Shown: piece after piece, positions 26,425 through 33,185 of the stretch
Layout of the letters: each line of letters starts with the position of its first letter
How positions within the stretch are numbered: the first letter of the stretch is position 1
Assembly: GCA_019750465.1 (NCBI GenBank)
Contig: JAIEOP010000270.1
Coordinates: 1-42,810, forward strand
Origin: Acetobacteraceae bacterium
Lineage (GTDB): Bacteria; Pseudomonadota; Alphaproteobacteria; Acetobacterales; Acetobacteraceae
Direction: 5' to 3'
DNA: 42,810 nt
Made by a program: the position numbers and the translations under genes
Notes under the pieces: generated by a model
What the model was told of the DNA's origin: nothing
Database searches by the model: none
The model's input: the letters and a program-made list of their open reading frames with translations, nothing else

Positions 26425-27651
26425 TCAGGCCGTCGGACGGAACAGCCAGTCCCGTCCCTTCGCCGCTAGAACCCGCTTGGCGAAGGCGATGGTCGCCGGG
26501 TCGCCGCTCTCGAGCGCCTTCTTCAGCAGCACCACCTGGTGCTGCCCCTTGATGCCGCGCGTCATCCAGGCGGGCACCTTCGCGAACTTGTCCACGATAT
26601 CGAGGCCGACCGGGAAGCCGTAGCTCGGCAGCAGGCGGCTGGTGTGCAGGATGAGGTCGAGCACCGCATCGAAGTCGGAGAGGTTGTCGAACGCCTCGAC
26701 GCGGAAGGGCATCACCAGCGCGGAAGGCTTCAGATAGGTCGTCAGCGCGTCGGGGTATTCCCGGATCCAGCGCTTCCATTCCTCGGGCCACTTGCTCTCC
26801 GGCCCCTGCCGCATGACCGGGATGGGCGTCACGTACTCACCCTCGGCAAGCACGACATCGAGCAGGGTCGCGTCATTCAGGCCGTAGGTGATGACCTCGT
26901 CCTCGACCTTCTTCGCCTCGTCCTTCTTCAGCACGCCGTCCCGCTGGAGCTTGTCGAGCAACCTGCGCAGGACAACCGGATCGCGCCCGATCGAACGCTC
27001 GACTGCACCCACCACCGGGGTGCCTGTCTCACGCAGTGCCTTCAGCAGGTCGAGGTAGACCGACACGAAGTTCCGCGCCGTGTCGTCACCCTCCCAGGCA
27101 TCATCGCCGAGGAACTTCCGACAGGCGGCCAACCCGAAAGGCGGGAAGCCCTCCAACCCATACGGGGCAACCGGGTTGATGAGAGGGCCGTGCATGACGA
27201 TGGCGTCCGGCCTGTCGGCGCCGGTCTGCCGGGCAAGACGAAGGGCAGCGGCCGTCTCACTGGTCATGCGGGCGGCGTCCCGCAGCTTGGCGATATCCTG
27301 GAAGTCGTCGTCGAACAGGATGCCGTCGTCGCTGAAGAGGTCGTCCACCAGCGCCAGTTCGATGTTGAACCGCTCGCGCGCCTCGGTCTCATCCCCGGGG
27401 CGAACCACATAGGAGCCGACCCGGATCCCGATCGGCGCGGCCGAGGGGAGCTCGATGTTCGCCACGCCGCCGTCGATGAAGGCGTAGGAGTTGCCCTTCA
27501 GGCTCGGCCAGTAGGAGGTCGGCCGGTAGGCCAGCGACCGCACCAGGCCGTTGTTCACCAGCAGGTCGCGGATGGTGGCCGCGATGCGGGACAGGCGGTC
27601 AACGAAGTGAGCCTGGGCCTGTTCGGACTCCTTGCGGGCGACGTAAAGCAT
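26425..27651 (-). CDS. nurA: NurA-domain nuclease
   Basis: A 408-residue protein with the NurA nuclease signature. SYAFIDGG at 55-62 carries the first catalytic Asp, AIVMHGPLINP at 150-160 is in the position of the second conserved strand, and GFPVGLDIVDKFA near the C-terminus matches the family's end motif. NurA is a manganese-dependent 5'-3' exo/endonuclease that works with HerA, and the herA gene follows by 11 bp. Coding potential continues upstream of the ATG in the same frame (RRRIEARISQGEFLAN). No ATG or GTG is available there; CTG at 27720 with GGGAG before it is a possible true start. Confidence 0.8.
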   Translation of the reverse strand: MLYVARKESEQAQAHFVDRLSRIAATIRDLLVNNGLVRSLAYRPTSYWPSLKGNSYAFIDGGVANIELPSAAPIGIRVGSYVVRPGDETEARERFNIELALVDDLFSDDGILFDDDFQDIAKLRDAARMTSETAAALRLARQTGADRPDAIVMHGPLINPVAPYGLEGFPPFGLAACRKFLGDDAWEGDDTARNFVSVYLDLLKALRETGTPVVGAVERSIGRDPVVLRRLLDKLQRDGVLKKDEAKKVEDEVITYGLNDATLLDVVLAEGEYVTPIPVMRQGPESKWPEEWKRWIREYPDALTTYLKPSALVMPFRVEAFDNLSDFDAVLDLILHTSRLLPSYGFPVGLDIVDKFAKVPAWMTRGIKGQHQVVLLKKALESGDPATIAFAKRVLAAKGRDWLFRPTA

Positions 27652-27720
27652 GTTGGCCAGAAACTCGCCCTGGCTGATCCGCGCCTCGATGCGCCTGCGT
27701 ATGTCGTCCTGGCCCGACAG

Positions 27721-27857
27721 AGGTGGCTCCCGAATCCTTGTTCGGGCCAGGATAAGTCTCTGGGGGTTCAGTGCAACGAAAGAACGGTGTCCCCGATCGA
27801 CAAGCGTCTCCCGCCCCTTCGGCAGAACCCGGAGCGCGGCGGCACAAGGGGGATTTC
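27721..27857. promoter_or_regulatory. divergent promoter region of nurA-herA and vsr-dcm
   Basis: This 137-bp stretch separates the two divergent operons. It contains an inverted repeat, CCCGAA at 27729-27734 and TTCGGG at 27741-27746. No strong sigma-70 boxes are evident. It is the natural place for joint control of the modification and nuclease arms. Confidence 0.4.
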
Positions 27858-28316
27858 ATGTCCCCGGAGACGCGGAGCGCAGTGATGTCCCGCATCCGGG
27901 GCAAGGACACCGGCCCGGAGCGGGCGGTCGCCGATGCCCTGCGTGGCCGGGGCTGGGAGTTCGAGACGCATGCCCGCGATCTTCCGGGGAGGCCGGACAT
28001 CCTGTTCCGGGAAGCTCAGGTCGCCGTCTTCGTGGATGGGGACTTCTGGCACGGATGGCGGTTCCCCGTTTGGAAGGACAAGCTGTCCGAGAAGTGGGAG
28101 GCCAAGATCGAGGCCACCCGGCGGCGCGACGCCAGGAACTTCCGCAAGCTGCGGCGCGCCGGATGGCGGGTGGTCCGGATCTGGGAACACCAGGTCGAGC
28201 GCGACCTGCATGCCTGCATCGCTCGCATCGAGGAAATCCTGCCCCGGAAGTCCCGGCGCCGGACAAAGAATGTCGGAGCGACAAAGCAGCCTGGCCAGGG
28301 AGTCAGGGTCCGCTAG
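27858..28316 (+). CDS. vsr: Vsr-type endonuclease
   Basis: A 152-residue Vsr-family (very short patch repair) endonuclease of normal length. It opens with the family's MSRIRGKDTGPE at 10-21. It has the PD of GRPDILF (D47 as catalytic Asp), VFVDGDFWHG at 57-66 with H65, and RKLRRAGWRVVRIWEHQ near the end. The zinc-binding cysteines that follow FWHG in E. coli Vsr are missing; WRFPVWKDKLSEKW stands there instead, as in defence-linked relatives. AAGGGGGA lies 5 nt before the ATG. It is 9 bp before the dcm gene, so the two are an operon. It may be the restriction or nicking enzyme rather than a mismatch-repair factor. Confidence 0.88.
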   Translation: MSPETRSAVMSRIRGKDTGPERAVADALRGRGWEFETHARDLPGRPDILFREAQVAVFVDGDFWHGWRFPVWKDKLSEKWEAKIEATRRRDARNFRKLRRAGWRVVRIWEHQVERDLHACIARIEEILPRKSRRRTKNVGATKQPGQGVRVR

Positions 28317-28325
28317 TCTGTCGCG

Positions 28326-29345
28326 GTGCCGATTCGAGTCCTTGACCTGTTTTGCGGTGGCGGTGGGAGCAGCTGGGGCGCGAAGGCCGCCGGGTGCGAG
28401 ATCGCCTGTGGCGTGGATGCCTGGGACCGTGCCGTGGAAGCCTACGGCAGGAACTTCGGCGACCGACGGGCGCGCCATCTCCTGATGACCCCGCGAAGCC
28501 GACCTGCGGACCTCGGGTCCATCGGGCGGATCGACCTCCTGCTCGGCTCGCCGGAATGCACCCATCACACCTGTGCCCGCGGCAGCCGTCCCAGGGACGA
28601 GCGGAGCAAGGAGACCGCGTTCTACGTCACCAACTTCGCGCGTCGGCTGAATCCCCGGCCGCGATGGGTCGTCCTCGAGAACGTGGTCCAGATGCGGGGA
28701 TGGCACGGCTATGACCCGCTGCTGGCCGCCCTGAAGCGCCTGGAATACCAGACCGAGGTCTACACCCTGGACGCCTCGTGGTTCGGCGTGCCGCAGACGC
28801 GGCGCCGCGTCTTCATCGTCGGCGACCGGGAGGCCAAGCCACCGCCGCAGTCAGTCCTGCCGATGGTCGCCGGTCCCGCCCGCACCGCCAGCGAGGTCAT
28901 CGACTGGACGGGCAGGTATGCCTCGACCCCGCTGTTCAGGGCGGGACGCGCCAAGGCGACCATCGAGCGCTTCGAGCGGGGCAACTCGGAAATGGGTCCG
29001 GGGAAGCCCTTCCTGCTGGTCTACTACGGGTCGGACGGAGGCGGGGGCTGGCAGCGGGTGGACAGGCCGCTCAGGACCGTGACGACCATCGACCGATTCG
29101 CCCTGGTCACCTGGCAGGACGGCGAGCCGATGATGCGGATGCTGCAGCCGGACGAGCTCGCCAAGGCCATGGGCTTCGACGACGGGTATTCCCTGGACGG
29201 CATCGGTCAGCGACGGGACAGGATCCGGCTTCTCGGGAATGGGGTCTGCCCGCCCGTGATGACCGCGATCATCCAGACCCTGACGGCTCGGAAGTCGGCT
29301 GCGGCGCGAAGCAGCGAGCGTCTGATGCCGATCGCCGCCGAGTAG
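28326..29345 (+). CDS. Dcm-type DNA cytosine-5 methyltransferase
   Basis: A 339-residue C5-cytosine methyltransferase. Motif I is VLDLFCGGGGSSWG at 5-18. Motif IV is GSPECTHH with catalytic C78, the variant that replaces the usual PPCQ. Motif VI is VLENVVQM at 117-124, motif VIII PQTRRRVFIVG, motif IX near LQPDELAKAMGF and motif X GNGVCPPV. All catalytic elements are present, so it should be active; target sequence unknown. The start is GTG at 28326. It forms an operon with vsr and is divergent from nurA-herA. It presumably marks self DNA for the locus. Confidence 0.93.
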   Translation: MPIRVLDLFCGGGGSSWGAKAAGCEIACGVDAWDRAVEAYGRNFGDRRARHLLMTPRSRPADLGSIGRIDLLLGSPECTHHTCARGSRPRDERSKETAFYVTNFARRLNPRPRWVVLENVVQMRGWHGYDPLLAALKRLEYQTEVYTLDASWFGVPQTRRRVFIVGDREAKPPPQSVLPMVAGPARTASEVIDWTGRYASTPLFRAGRAKATIERFERGNSEMGPGKPFLLVYYGSDGGGGWQRVDRPLRTVTTIDRFALVTWQDGEPMMRMLQPDELAKAMGFDDGYSLDGIGQRRDRIRLLGNGVCPPVMTAIIQTLTARKSAAARSSERLMPIAAE

Positions 29346-29362
29346 TCGTCGCGCCCGATTCC

Positions 29363-29665
29363 CTAGCCGTCAGCTTCCTGGCGTCGGCGCAGGATCGCCT
29401 CCACGCATGCCTCGGTGGCCTTCTCGAAGGTGCTGGTCGGCGTCCCGAGCACGCGAACCTCCATCAGCCGCGGCGTCATGCCCACGTAGGGATTGCCCTG
29501 CATCACCGCGAGCCAGCCAGCCAATCCCTGGCGGACCAGCGCGGCTTCCGCGTCGAGGATTTCCTGCTCGCTGGGGTCGGACGCGCGGCCGAGCGTGACG
29601 AACCGCCCGTCCTCGGACAGGACGATCCATCGGCGCTCGCTGCTACGGTCCTGCCCGGAGGTCAT
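29363..29665 (-). CDS. hypothetical protein
   Basis: A 100-residue protein of no recognised family. It begins with a short beta-rich stretch (RRWIVLSEDGRFVTLGR), which resembles a self-description strand pair, followed by helices (SEQEILDAEAALVRQGLAGWLAVMQG and a C-terminal FEKATEACVEAILRRR). Composition is natural for a small soluble protein. It converges on dcm with an 17-bp gap. The ribosome site is weak. Confidence 0.55.
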   Translation of the reverse strand: MTSGQDRSSERRWIVLSEDGRFVTLGRASDPSEQEILDAEAALVRQGLAGWLAVMQGNPYVGMTPRLMEVRVLGTPTSTFEKATEACVEAILRRRQEADG

Positions 29666-29803
29666 GCTGGGAGGTTGGCCCTATTGGACTGGAACGGAAA
29701 GCCCGACTGGGCTTGCCCCGAATGGCTGCTCCTGCAAGCTCTACTGCCCTAGCCGGTCGGCCGTCGCCAACTCGGTCGCCGAGCGCCTGAGCAGGAGACC
29801 AGA

Positions 29804-30151
29804 ATGGCTGTCCGCTACCAGTATGGCGACAAGGTATGGTGGGTTGCCCGAGCGACCTGCGGATACGTGACCCGCGCATTCGAATCGGAAAAGGACGCCA
29901 ACGACGCACTCCAGATGCCGGAGGACTCGATCTACCAGCAGGTCCCTGTCGACCCGAGCTTGCTGGCGTCCTTCGTGCGACATCCAGCGATACCAAGCGG
30001 GTGGCGCGTGCTCTGCCCCACTCGGACGCAGTTACCCGCGTTGTTCATCTTTGAGACCGACACGCGGGTGCTGGGCGACGAAGCATTCAGCCGTGACAGC
30101 GATGCCATCGCCCGCGTTGGGCAGCTATGCGGCCCGGTAGCCCGGAGATAG
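29804..30151 (+). CDS. hypothetical protein
   Basis: A 115-residue protein with no recognised family. The N-terminus is aromatic and beta-rich (YQYGDKVWWVARATCGY), followed by a helix with ESEKDANDAL and then mixed secondary structure. AGGAG lies 6 nt before the ATG, good support for translation. Its end overlaps the convergent gene at 30125-30448 by 27 bp, so one of the two may be mis-called. Confidence 0.5.
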   Translation: MAVRYQYGDKVWWVARATCGYVTRAFESEKDANDALQMPEDSIYQQVPVDPSLLASFVRHPAIPSGWRVLCPTRTQLPALFIFETDTRVLGDEAFSRDSDAIARVGQLCGPVARR

Positions 30152-30448
30152 CCGATGCTCAAGACCTAGGGCACGCGCGCTCCGAAGGCAGCCCGTCACA
30201 AAGGGATCATCCCGCTGAAGCAGGGATCCGACGCCGTGAACCCTCTCGTGATCCAGGCCGCGTCGCAGCACCTGCTCGAAGCGGTCGAACCTCTGCCGCG
30301 CCGATGGGTCGTTGCTGGCCGCGACGAGGTCACCACCAATTCGGATGAGGTACCCGAGCAGGTCCATGTCCCCGATCCGATCAGCGATTTCTATGCACTC
30401 GAAGAGAGTTGCCAGCTCTTTCCGTGGGGCAGCCGCTGCGTCGTCCAT
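30125..30448 (-). CDS. hypothetical protein
   Basis: A 107-residue, largely helical protein (ELATLFECIEIADRIGD, LLGYLIRIGGDLVAA, RFDRFEQVLRRGLDHE). No family recognised. ATG at 30448 has GGAG 8 nt upstream. It overlaps the 3' end of the convergent gene at 29804-30151. Moderate support only. Confidence 0.45.
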   Translation of the reverse strand: MDDAAAAPRKELATLFECIEIADRIGDMDLLGYLIRIGGDLVAASNDPSARQRFDRFEQVLRRGLDHERVHGVGSLLQRDDPFVTGCLRSARALGLEHRLSPGYRAA

Positions 30449-30978
30449 TGATCGCACTCCATCGGCGCGCCACTGGCCGAGATGGCGGCGACGCGCCGGT
30501 CGATCATCGCCGCCGCCGACGCAAGACACCGCCCGACGCCGCAGTTCGGTGTTCCAACAGCGCCACACGTGCCTGATGCATCAGTGTTGACAACGCGGAA
30601 GCAAGGAAAGCGCGGTCCCGCTTCACTTCGAGCTTGTACAACACCCCCCGGATATGAGAGATAGCTCCGCTCCCGAAAGGGACTTCAGGAGACCTCAGTC
30701 ATGGACCGCCTGCTCTGCATATAGCCCGCGCCTGCCATCCAGCGCGTCGCACCCCGGAGCCGTCCATGCGTCCCCTTCCTCGTCTCTCCCTGAACATACG
30801 CTGATCGCGTAGGCGGCCCTGGCCGCGTCGGTTTCCCGCGTGCGCTCCGGCGCCCGCTGGCCCGTTCGCGCACGCCCGTGCCGCTTCTCCGCATTCCACG
30901 CCTGTCGCCTGCGGTCCTGCCCGGACCGGGGACCGGCAGCGCGTGTCCAGCTTCAGCCCATGCGTTGGGAGACGCGAC
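30449..30978. other. 530-bp non-coding region with palindromes, leader of the gene at 30979
   Basis: No convincing gene. It holds a perfect 12-bp palindrome CTGATGCATCAG at 30573-30584 and a 7-codon ORF at 30701-30724 with AGGAG 9 nt upstream. Two stems lie nearer the next gene: GCGGCC/GGCCGC at 30813-30826 (2-nt loop) and GCGTGCGC/GCGCACGC with arms at 30838-30845 and 30868-30875. A TTGACA at 30587 lacks a -10 partner. A structured 5' leader for the downstream gene is possible. Confidence 0.4.
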
Positions 30979-31503
30979 ATGCCCATCACCACCAAGACCA
31001 AGGCCCCGGACGCGGCCACCCTGAAGACCATGGCCAGCCGCGCGATGACCGACGGCATCCGGATCCTGCCCCTCGAAGACCACTTCGGGTTCGGCAAGGC
31101 CGAAAGCGAGGCCGTTCGGGACGCCCGCCATCTCGGCACCATCACCTACGAGGAAATCGAGGCCACCGACCCGCCGCCGATCAGCCTGCATCCGGCTCAC
31201 TGGCCGGGCCGGAACGCTACCTACACCCTGCTCGACGAGGATCGCATCAGCCTGATCTGGCTGCACCTGGACAAGGCCGGGAGCCGGATGCGGGTCTCGA
31301 CCTTCGCCAACATGGCGACCGGCAGCCCGATGCTCGTGCTGCCGATGACCCTGCACGCGAACGGCGATTTCCTGCCGATCATGACGGTGTTCGTGCCCGG
31401 CCAGTCGGCCCTCGAGATGGTCGAGAACATCGCCCGGTGCGGCCTCCACGGCGGAAGCCTGATGCTCGCCCGCTACCGGGCGACCCTGGGCGTGCGTCCC
31501 TGA
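30979..31503 (+). CDS. hypothetical protein, first of a three-gene set
   Basis: A 174-residue protein of unknown family. The first 60 residues are polar with a helix (AATLKTMASRAMTDGI). The remainder alternates strands and includes HWPGRNATYTLLDEDRISLIWLHLDKAG and FLPIMTVFVPGQSALEMVENIARCG. No signal peptide or membrane segment. GGGAGA is 6 nt upstream of the ATG. A strong hairpin follows its stop. Similar general layout (polar start, then paired strands ending in a helix) is seen in the next gene, so distant relationship is possible but not demonstrable by eye. Confidence 0.65.
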   Translation: MPITTKTKAPDAATLKTMASRAMTDGIRILPLEDHFGFGKAESEAVRDARHLGTITYEEIEATDPPPISLHPAHWPGRNATYTLLDEDRISLIWLHLDKAGSRMRVSTFANMATGSPMLVLPMTLHANGDFLPIMTVFVPGQSALEMVENIARCGLHGGSLMLARYRATLGVRP

Positions 31504-31509
31504 CCTGCT

Positions 31510-31539
31510 GCGGCTGGCCGTGGCGACGCGGCCAGCCGC
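31510..31539 (+). terminator. hairpin with perfect 11-bp stem
   Basis: Arms GCGGCTGGCCG (31510-31520) and CGGCCAGCCGC (31529-31539) with an 8-nt loop start 6 nt after the stop of the preceding gene. No T-run follows, so it is either a weak terminator, an attenuator or a 3'-end stabiliser. Confidence 0.6.
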
Positions 31540-31575
31540 CCCTGCCCGACAACCCATCCTTCGAAGGAATTCCCC

Positions 31576-32145
31576 ATGTTCGGCTTCGGTGAAGGCCCCA
31601 TCGGCCCCGACGAGAAGTTCCTGACCGGCCTCGAGATCGCGGTCCGCAAGCGCAGGGCGTTCTACCTGCCCGGCGTCAGGACCGCAGGACCGGATGCATC
31701 GGTGTTCCGCGACATCCGGAACGCGCATCGCACGGCTCCGGTCACCCTGCAGGAACTGAAGATGCTCGACATGCGCGCGACGTGGCATCCCCGCATCGAC
31801 GTGCTGACCCTGCCGCTTCCGGCCCGGAACATCCTCTTCGAGTTCGAGATGGTGGAGCCGACGACGGTCGACAGGCGCGTGGTCTGGGTCAGCCCGACGG
31901 TTGGGCAGGGATCCGAGGCCCAGATCCAGATGGCCACCTTCCTGCGCATGAAGGACCGCCGTTGGGTGCTGACCATGCCCTTCGCGGTCCGCTTCCTGGA
32001 CGAGCCGCTCATGACGCTGCAGACCTTGGCTAGCGCGACCACCAGCATCGAGCTGGACTCCTTCGCGGAAGAGATCCTGCTGGCGATCGGCGGCCTGCGC
32101 GTCCTGGCAGCCCGCGAGGAAAGTCGGACGGCCACGCGCCACTGA
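31576..32145 (+). CDS. hypothetical protein, second of a three-gene set
   Basis: A 189-residue soluble protein of unknown family. Visible features are a basic segment (AVRKRRAFYLPG), a strand-rich centre (IDVLTLPLPARNILFEFEM, RRWVLTMPFAVRFLD) and a C-terminal acidic helix (ELDSFAEEILLAIGGLRVL). GAAGGA is 8 nt before the ATG. It is followed by its own hairpin and then by the HTH-methyltransferase fusion gene. Confidence 0.65.
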   Translation: MFGFGEGPIGPDEKFLTGLEIAVRKRRAFYLPGVRTAGPDASVFRDIRNAHRTAPVTLQELKMLDMRATWHPRIDVLTLPLPARNILFEFEMVEPTTVDRRVVWVSPTVGQGSEAQIQMATFLRMKDRRWVLTMPFAVRFLDEPLMTLQTLASATTSIELDSFAEEILLAIGGLRVLAAREESRTATRH

Positions 32146-32167
32146 CCGGCGCCAGCCATCCAAGACC

Positions 32168-32194
32168 ACGCCGCCGGGCGCGTCCCGGCGGCGT
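32168..32194 (+). terminator. hairpin with perfect 11-bp stem
   Basis: Arms ACGCCGCCGGG (32168-32178) and CCCGGCGGCGT (32184-32194) around a 5-nt loop, 22 nt after the preceding stop codon. It has the same stem length as the hairpins at 31510 and 33154, although the sequences differ. Confidence 0.6.
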
Positions 32195-32222
32195 CCAGAA
32201 ACGCGCGAATTCGAGGGCATCG

Positions 32223-33182
32223 ATGACCCAGGAACGCACGAACTCGCCCCTGGCACGCGCCCTCCGTGCGGCGCGCCGCGAAGCCCGTCTTTCCCAGGGC
32301 GCCCTGGCTGCCGCGGCCGGGTGCGGCGCGCGGACGGTCTGGCAGGCCGAGCAGGGCCAGGGACACCTCGCCAGCTACCAGCGGCTGGCCGAGGCGCTGG
32401 AGATGGAGATCACCGGGCGGTCCCTGCCGCCGGGAGACCACCTCGGCACCAGGCTCCGCGCGCTTCGTCTGCGGAAGCGGGTGACCCTGACCCGGGCCGC
32501 CGAGGTGTCCGGCATCAGCGTCGGGACGCTGGCGGCCATCGAGCGCGGCGAGCAGGGACACCTCGCCTCGGTCGAGCGGCTCGCCGATGCCTTGGGAGCC
32601 GCTCTGACCTTGGTCCCCCGGGGGCAGGCGCTGGCCTTCTTCACCGCCGCGGGGAACTCGTCGGCGCACGATGCCTGGACCACCCCGACCGATCTGCTGG
32701 ACCGACTCTACGCGGTTCTGGGTGGCCCGTTCTCGCTGGACCCGTGTTCGCCGGGCGCGGTGCTGTCGCCGGTCCGGGCGGGGCGCCACTACACGCGCGA
32801 GGACGACGGCTTGGCGCAGGACTGGCACGGCGCAGTGTTCATGAACCCGCCCTATTCCAGGGAGCTCGGGCGCTGGACGGCCAAGGCGCGCACGGAGGTC
32901 GAGGCAGGCCGGGCCTCGCTGGTGATCGGCCTGATCCCGGCGAGGACGGACACCAGGTGGTGGCACCAGGACATCGCCGGGCACGCCCATGCCTGGATAC
33001 TGCGTGGCCGGGTCCGGTTCGGGGGCGCCAGCACGGCGGCGCCGTTCCCGAGCGCCCTGGTGCTGTGGGGTGGTGACCCCGATGTCGCGGCTGCCGTCTG
33101 CCGGGCATTCCCGGACGCTTGGCACACGGTAGCCGGTCGGTCTCCCGGCACGGACGCTGCCGCCCATCAGGCGGCAGCGTGA
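32223..33182 (+). CDS. two XRE helix-turn-helix domains fused to a phage-type DNA N6-adenine methyltransferase
   Basis: A 319-residue fusion. Residues 10-65 and 73-132 are two successive Cro/C1-type HTH domains (LSQGALAAAAG and LTRAAEVSGIS recognition regions, each followed by a QGHLAS segment). Residues 149-300 match the Dam family of phage adenine methyltransferases (PF05869). That part has DAWTTP at 150-155, LDPCS at 172-176 in the AdoMet site, the catalytic NPPYS at 208-212 and LIPARTDTRWWH. Both parts look intact. Double-HTH plus Dam is an uncommon architecture and could tie methylation to operator binding. It ends 3 bp from the convergent RTX gene. Confidence 0.85.
   Translation: MTQERTNSPLARALRAARREARLSQGALAAAAGCGARTVWQAEQGQGHLASYQRLAEALEMEITGRSLPPGDHLGTRLRALRLRKRVTLTRAAEVSGISVGTLAAIERGEQGHLASVERLADALGAALTLVPRGQALAFFTAAGNSSAHDAWTTPTDLLDRLYAVLGGPFSLDPCSPGAVLSPVRAGRHYTREDDGLAQDWHGAVFMNPPYSRELGRWTAKARTEVEAGRASLVIGLIPARTDTRWWHQDIAGHAHAWILRGRVRFGGASTAAPFPSALVLWGGDPDVAAAVCRAFPDAWHTVAGRSPGTDAAAHQAAA
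33154..33180. terminator. hairpin with perfect 11-bp stem at the end of the fusion gene
   Basis: Arms ACGCTGCCGCC (33154-33164) and GGCGGCAGCGT (33170-33180) with loop CATCA lie in the last codons of the fusion gene. They are 5 bp from the stop of the convergent RTX gene. It can serve as a bidirectional terminator; there is no T-run. Confidence 0.55.
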
Positions 33183-33185
33183 ACC

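Noticed and set aside
28326-28345. T-loop-like GATTCGAGTCC suggesting a tRNA integration site
   Set aside because: It lies in the start of the dcm coding sequence (PIRVLD), and no cloverleaf can be folded around it.
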